Source: Elusimicrobiota bacterium
GTDB taxonomy: Bacteria > Elusimicrobiota > Elusimicrobia > 2-02-FULL-39-32
Length of the DNA: 9,121 bases
NCBI GenBank assembly: GCA_023249835.1
Contig: JAHFBY010000043.1
Location: forward strand, 1-9,121
Direction: 5' to 3'
This document shows, one piece after another, positions 6,503-9,121 of the stretch. The notes beneath the pieces are model-generated. The model did no database searches, was not told where the DNA came from, and worked only from the letters and a program-made list of their open reading frames with translations. Made by a program: the position numbers and the translations under genes. Position 1 is the stretch's first letter. The number at the start of each line of letters is the position of its first letter.

Positions 6503-8467
6503 ATGAGGATAAAAACGTATTTAAGTTTCTTAGCCGCATGTTTAATCGTTTGTTCTTGGACCTTTAATGCGCAAGCCAAAGGATCCTCAATGGATGGCGC
6601 ACAATTTTTAAATTTAACCGGCAGCGCTAAAGCCATTGCGCTGGGCGGCGCTATGACCGCGATCGGGCAAGACTTGCATGGCTTGCAATCAAACCCTGCG
6701 TCTTTAAGCGCAATGAATCGAAAAAGCGCTCTTTTTTCACAAGGACTTTTATTTGGATCCATGAAACTTTCTTATGCCTCTTATGCGCAGCCAACAGTCT
6801 ACGGGGTACCGGTAGTTGAATTTTTAAATGTTTCTTACGGAGATTTTAATGGGTACAACGAAAGTCGGGAAAATAGCGGAACTTTTGCGCCCAGCAACAC
6901 AACTTACGGTTTAGGGTGGGGCGCCCGGGAACAAGAGTTGTGGGGCAACAAACTGCGGTTAGGAGTAATGGCGCGTTACCTAAAATCTAACGGTAAGTCG
7001 GATTCTGCCAATGGTTTTTCATTTAGCGCGGGCAGTGTTTACCATTTTGTTAAGCATGACCCTAATATCAATGCGTCCAATGAAAACGCGCATCAAAAAG
7101 GGTTCGTTATGGGGGCTTCGATAAACCATGTCGGACCGGAATTAAAGTACGCAAATGAGACTGCCTCGCTACCCACAAACGCGCGATTGGCTTTGGGATA
7201 TACGGGACAAGAGTTTAGAACGCTGAACGTGCGGGCAAACTACGCTTTAGACGGGGCGTTTCCCAAACAAGGGACGCCCCATTTGTTGGCGGGAGCGGAG
7301 TTATTTCTCTACGATTTGCTGAACTTGCAGATAGGTTATGACGGCGCAGAAAATATTTCCAACCGGTTTCGGTACGGAATAGGAATCGGCGTTTCCGCAA
7401 TTCAAGTTTCTTATGCGCTATCAACCAATCCGGGGTTAGGGTCCAGCCACCGGTTCACTTTGGAACTGAGATTTGGGCAAGGGGTGTGGAACTTTGGCAA
7501 AACTTTTGGATCCGAACGGTTCGTGCATCAGAACACCCTAAACGCTTACCACTATTTGAAAAAAGGGGACACAGCCAAAGCCGCAAAATTTGCTAAACGC
7601 GCGCTCAAACGACGGCCTAACCACCAGCCGGCTATGGGCATTATCGCGGAAATTGAAAAAAAGAACCTGGCGTCCATGGCCAGCGACATCTATTACGAAG
7701 CGTTGAAAAGTTACCATTCCAACCAGTTTTCTGATGCCCACGACAAAATGCAGCAAGTTAAAGCGTTGGACCCCAAAAATCAGGACTATTCAGAACTCAA
7801 CACAAAAATTGAGTCGGCTTACGCCCAAGAGTTGAAACAAAAAGCAGGGCAAATAGTGACTGAATCGTTGGACCAGTTGGAAAGCGAAGTCCAGGACTAC
7901 CTTTATTTAAACCTGCCGCAGGAAGGACAACTGATCGCGGCCGCGCAAAGCGCGCGCGAGGCATTGTCTGCGGGCGACTACCAAACTGCAAATAGCGCCA
8001 TTAGCCAAGCAAACAGCCTGATTACGGGTATGACGATTTCGTTGCAGGACCGCGCGCGGGAACGCGAACGGTTAATCAACGAAGAAAGGCGGCGGCAAAG
8101 TTTAAACAAAATTCAAGATACCCTTGCGCAAAAACAAGGATCGCCAAGCGCCGCAGCGCCGGACAAAGCAGGCCTGGAAACCTTTGCGCGCGCCGAAGAA
8201 CACATGCAAAACGGACGGTTCGATGAAGCCATTCGCATGTTTAAAGAAGCGTTAACCAAAAACAAAAACTATGGTCCGGGAAAAGTTGCGCTGCGCAACA
8301 GCCTCAAATGTAGAGGAATTATCTATTTTAGAGCGCACGAATACAAAAAAGCGTTAACCGACTTTGAAGACGCCTATAAGCTGGACACCTCCGACTCCGT
8401 CTTGCGCAAATGGATTTCAGATCTAAAAGCAAGTCCGGTGCTTTCTGATCTTCCGTCCGGAAATTAA
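6503..8467 (+). CDS. PorV/PorQ-family outer-membrane beta-barrel protein with C-terminal TPR repeats
   Basis: 654 residues. Residues 1-25 form a Sec signal peptide (basic MRIK, hydrophobic core, AQA before the predicted cleavage at 25/26). The mature N-terminus carries the PorV/PorQ (UPF0164-like) signature: GAQFLNL at 32-38, ALGGAMTAIGQD at 46-57 and a SNPASLS turn at 63-69, followed by alternating beta-strand sequence. The last barrel-like strand (HRFTLELRFG) ends near 325. The rest is helical: TPR-like units at about 344-377 (GDTAKAAKFAKRALKRRPNH) and 393-426, a charged coiled-coil region at about 435-550, and TPR-like units at about 558-591 (NGRFDEAIRMFKEALTKN) and 600-633. PorV is the T9SS outer-membrane shuttle that binds cargo C-terminal domains. 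The gene follows a cargo-like protein by 2 bases, which fits a matched pair. The TPR tail would lie in the periplasm. The family call is firm; the secretion role is inferred, and a FadL-like transport role is an alternative. Confidence 0.87.
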   Translation: MRIKTYLSFLAACLIVCSWTFNAQAKGSSMDGAQFLNLTGSAKAIALGGAMTAIGQDLHGLQSNPASLSAMNRKSALFSQGLLFGSMKLSYASYAQPTVYGVPVVEFLNVSYGDFNGYNESRENSGTFAPSNTTYGLGWGAREQELWGNKLRLGVMARYLKSNGKSDSANGFSFSAGSVYHFVKHDPNINASNENAHQKGFVMGASINHVGPELKYANETASLPTNARLALGYTGQEFRTLNVRANYALDGAFPKQGTPHLLAGAELFLYDLLNLQIGYDGAENISNRFRYGIGIGVSAIQVSYALSTNPGLGSSHRFTLELRFGQGVWNFGKTFGSERFVHQNTLNAYHYLKKGDTAKAAKFAKRALKRRPNHQPAMGIIAEIEKKNLASMASDIYYEALKSYHSNQFSDAHDKMQQVKALDPKNQDYSELNTKIESAYAQELKQKAGQIVTESLDQLESEVQDYLYLNLPQEGQLIAAAQSAREALSAGDYQTANSAISQANSLITGMTISLQDRARERERLINEERRRQSLNKIQDTLAQKQGSPSAAAPDKAGLETFARAEEHMQNGRFDEAIRMFKEALTKNKNYGPGKVALRNSLKCRGIIYFRAHEYKKALTDFEDAYKLDTSDSVLRKWISDLKASPVLSDLPSGN

Positions 8468-8488
8468 GGGTCTGCCCAAAACCTGACA

Positions 8489-8517
8489 TTGAGATACACC
8501 GGGAGAATTGGTATACT
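8489..8517 (+). promoter_or_regulatory. Sigma70-type promoter of hisC with extended -10
   Basis: TTGAGA (8489-8494), a 17-base spacer, then TATACT (8512-8517) preceded by TGG, which makes an extended -10. Each hexamer is one base from consensus and the spacing is optimal. The expected transcription start is about base 8524, only about 4 bases before the hisC ATG. The promoter begins 21 bases after the stop of the upstream gene. Confidence 0.75.
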
Positions 8518-8527
8518 CAAAAGAACA

Positions 8528-9121
8528 ATGGATATAACACAGTTTCTGCGTCCGGAAGTGGCGCATTTTGAGCCGTACCTGCCGGGAAAATCCGCGGACC
8601 AGGTAAAAAAAAAGTTAAAGTTAAGGCGCATGGTCAGGCTTTCCGCTAATGAAAACGCGTTGGGCACTTCCGCTAAGGTGGTTCGGAGCTTGCGCCGTAA
8701 CGCAACGAATTATTTCCGCTACCCGTGTGGATCCGGTACGGACTTGCGCGCAGCCTTAGCCCAATCCTGCAATGTTAGTCCATCTCAAGTTATCCTCGGT
8801 TCGGGGTCCGACGAGTTGATTGAACTTTTGGGCAAAACTTTTTTTAACCGCCAAGACGAAGTTGTTGTCTCTCAGCATGCTTTTCTGCGCTATAAAATGG
8901 CTGCGGAAATGATGGGGTCTAAAACTTTAGTCGTGCCCATGCGCGGGTTTGCGCACGACTTGACGGCCATGGCCGCGCGCGTAACGCCCAAAACTAAAGC
9001 GCTGTTTGTGGCTAACCCCAACAACCCCACCGGGACTTACGCCGCTCGCGTTGAGGTTAAAAAATTCTTTGCCGACCTTTCTGCCAAGCGGGCGTTTGAT
9101 AGGCCGTTGTTGGTGGTGTTC
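8528..9121 (+). CDS. hisC: Histidinol-phosphate aminotransferase, N-terminal 198 residues (3' partial)
   Basis: PLP-dependent fold-type I aminotransferase. It transfers an amino group from glutamate to imidazole-acetol phosphate to make L-histidinol phosphate in histidine biosynthesis, in the cytoplasm. The frame runs from ATG to the window end with no stop. Motifs in order: SANEN at 39-43 (the usual Pro after NEN is Ala44); RYP at 64-66 (the Tyr that contacts the cofactor of the partner subunit in known HisC structures); GSGSDELIELL at 91-101 (cofactor phosphate region); SQHAFLRY at 115-122, similar to the QHAFAVY of HisC2-type enzymes; NPNNPTG at 163-169 (PLP-contacting Asn). The window stops in LLVVF, just where the DEAY segment normally follows; the PLP-binding lysine lies outside. 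HisC usually has about 350-370 residues, so a little over half is visible. ATG is chosen because homology begins there; there is no clear Shine-Dalgarno, which agrees with a leaderless transcript. A paralogous aminotransferase of the same family is a minor alternative. Confidence 0.92.
   Translation, partial: MDITQFLRPEVAHFEPYLPGKSADQVKKKLKLRRMVRLSANENALGTSAKVVRSLRRNATNYFRYPCGSGTDLRAALAQSCNVSPSQVILGSGSDELIELLGKTFFNRQDEVVVSQHAFLRYKMAAEMMGSKTLVVPMRGFAHDLTAMAARVTPKTKALFVANPNNPTGTYAARVEVKKFFADLSAKRAFDRPLLVVF

Noticed and set aside
6530..6541. LAAC lipobox-like motif in the barrel protein (Cys13)
   Set aside because: Only about seven hydrophobic residues precede it and the hydrophobic stretch continues past it to AQA at 23-25, which fits signal peptidase I better. 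PorV-type barrels are not normally lipoproteins, though some related proteins are.
6259..6762. 167-codon reverse-strand open frame across the gene junction
   Set aside because: It is antisense to the FlgD-like domain, the coupled start and the signal peptide of the barrel gene. There is no motif and no independent support.
8451..8462. TTCCGTCCGGAA near the end of the barrel gene as a hairpin
   Set aside because: It has four to five base pairs with a very small loop, lies inside the coding sequence, and no T-run follows.
8468..8481. GGGTCTGCCCAAAA after the barrel gene as a terminator
   Set aside because: The stem is only three base pairs and no T-run follows. I see no intrinsic terminator in this gap.

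Overview
The window reads as ordinary bacterial chromosome. It is gene-dense, entirely plus-strand and about 50% GC over most of its length, with no RNA genes, mobile elements or CRISPR arrays that I can see. It holds three genes. The first is a huge modular cell-surface or secreted protein, cut at its 5' end. The second is an outer-membrane PorV/PorQ-type beta-barrel fused to TPR repeats. The third is histidinol-phosphate aminotransferase (hisC), cut at its 3' end. Two proteins point to a Gram-negative (diderm) bacterium: a PorV-like barrel with a Sec signal peptide, and a secreted protein ending in a FlgD-Ig-like C-terminal domain. From general knowledge, long fibronectin-III proteins of this style next to PorV-like proteins are frequent in Elusimicrobiota, Saganbacteria/WOR-1, Omnitrophota and the FCB group. 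I would guess one of the uncultured lineages, but the window alone does not settle it.

Layout. Bases 3-6500 encode at least 2165 residues of the surface protein. The reading frame is already open at the window edge and sits inside a domain, so the true start lies upstream. From about 162 to 4457 the protein consists of two diverged copies of a super-repeat built from at least four module types, called A, B, C and D here. The B modules sit in different places in the two copies. After this come one more FN3/Ig-like domain, a linker with an acidic calcium-type loop, an SbsA-like Ig domain (Big_5), a domain with a second acidic loop, and a C-terminal FlgD-Ig/type-IX-like sorting domain. The stop is followed after 2 bases by the ATG of the barrel-TPR gene (6503-8467), whose Shine-Dalgarno lies inside the last codons of the first gene. 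The two are almost certainly one translationally coupled operon. hisC starts at 8528, behind its own strong sigma70-type promoter in the 60-base gap. The predicted transcription start is only about 4 bases before the ATG, so hisC may be translated from a leaderless mRNA.

How they may work together. In the type IX secretion system, PorV binds the C-terminal domain of cargo proteins in the outer membrane and shuttles them to the attachment complex. Here a cargo-like protein with a FlgD/T9SS-like C-terminal domain and a PorV-like barrel are encoded back to back. This suggests a dedicated cargo and outer-membrane partner pair, with the TPR tail of the barrel reaching into the periplasm. That pairing is an inference. 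hisC belongs to histidine biosynthesis and appears to be an independent transcription unit.
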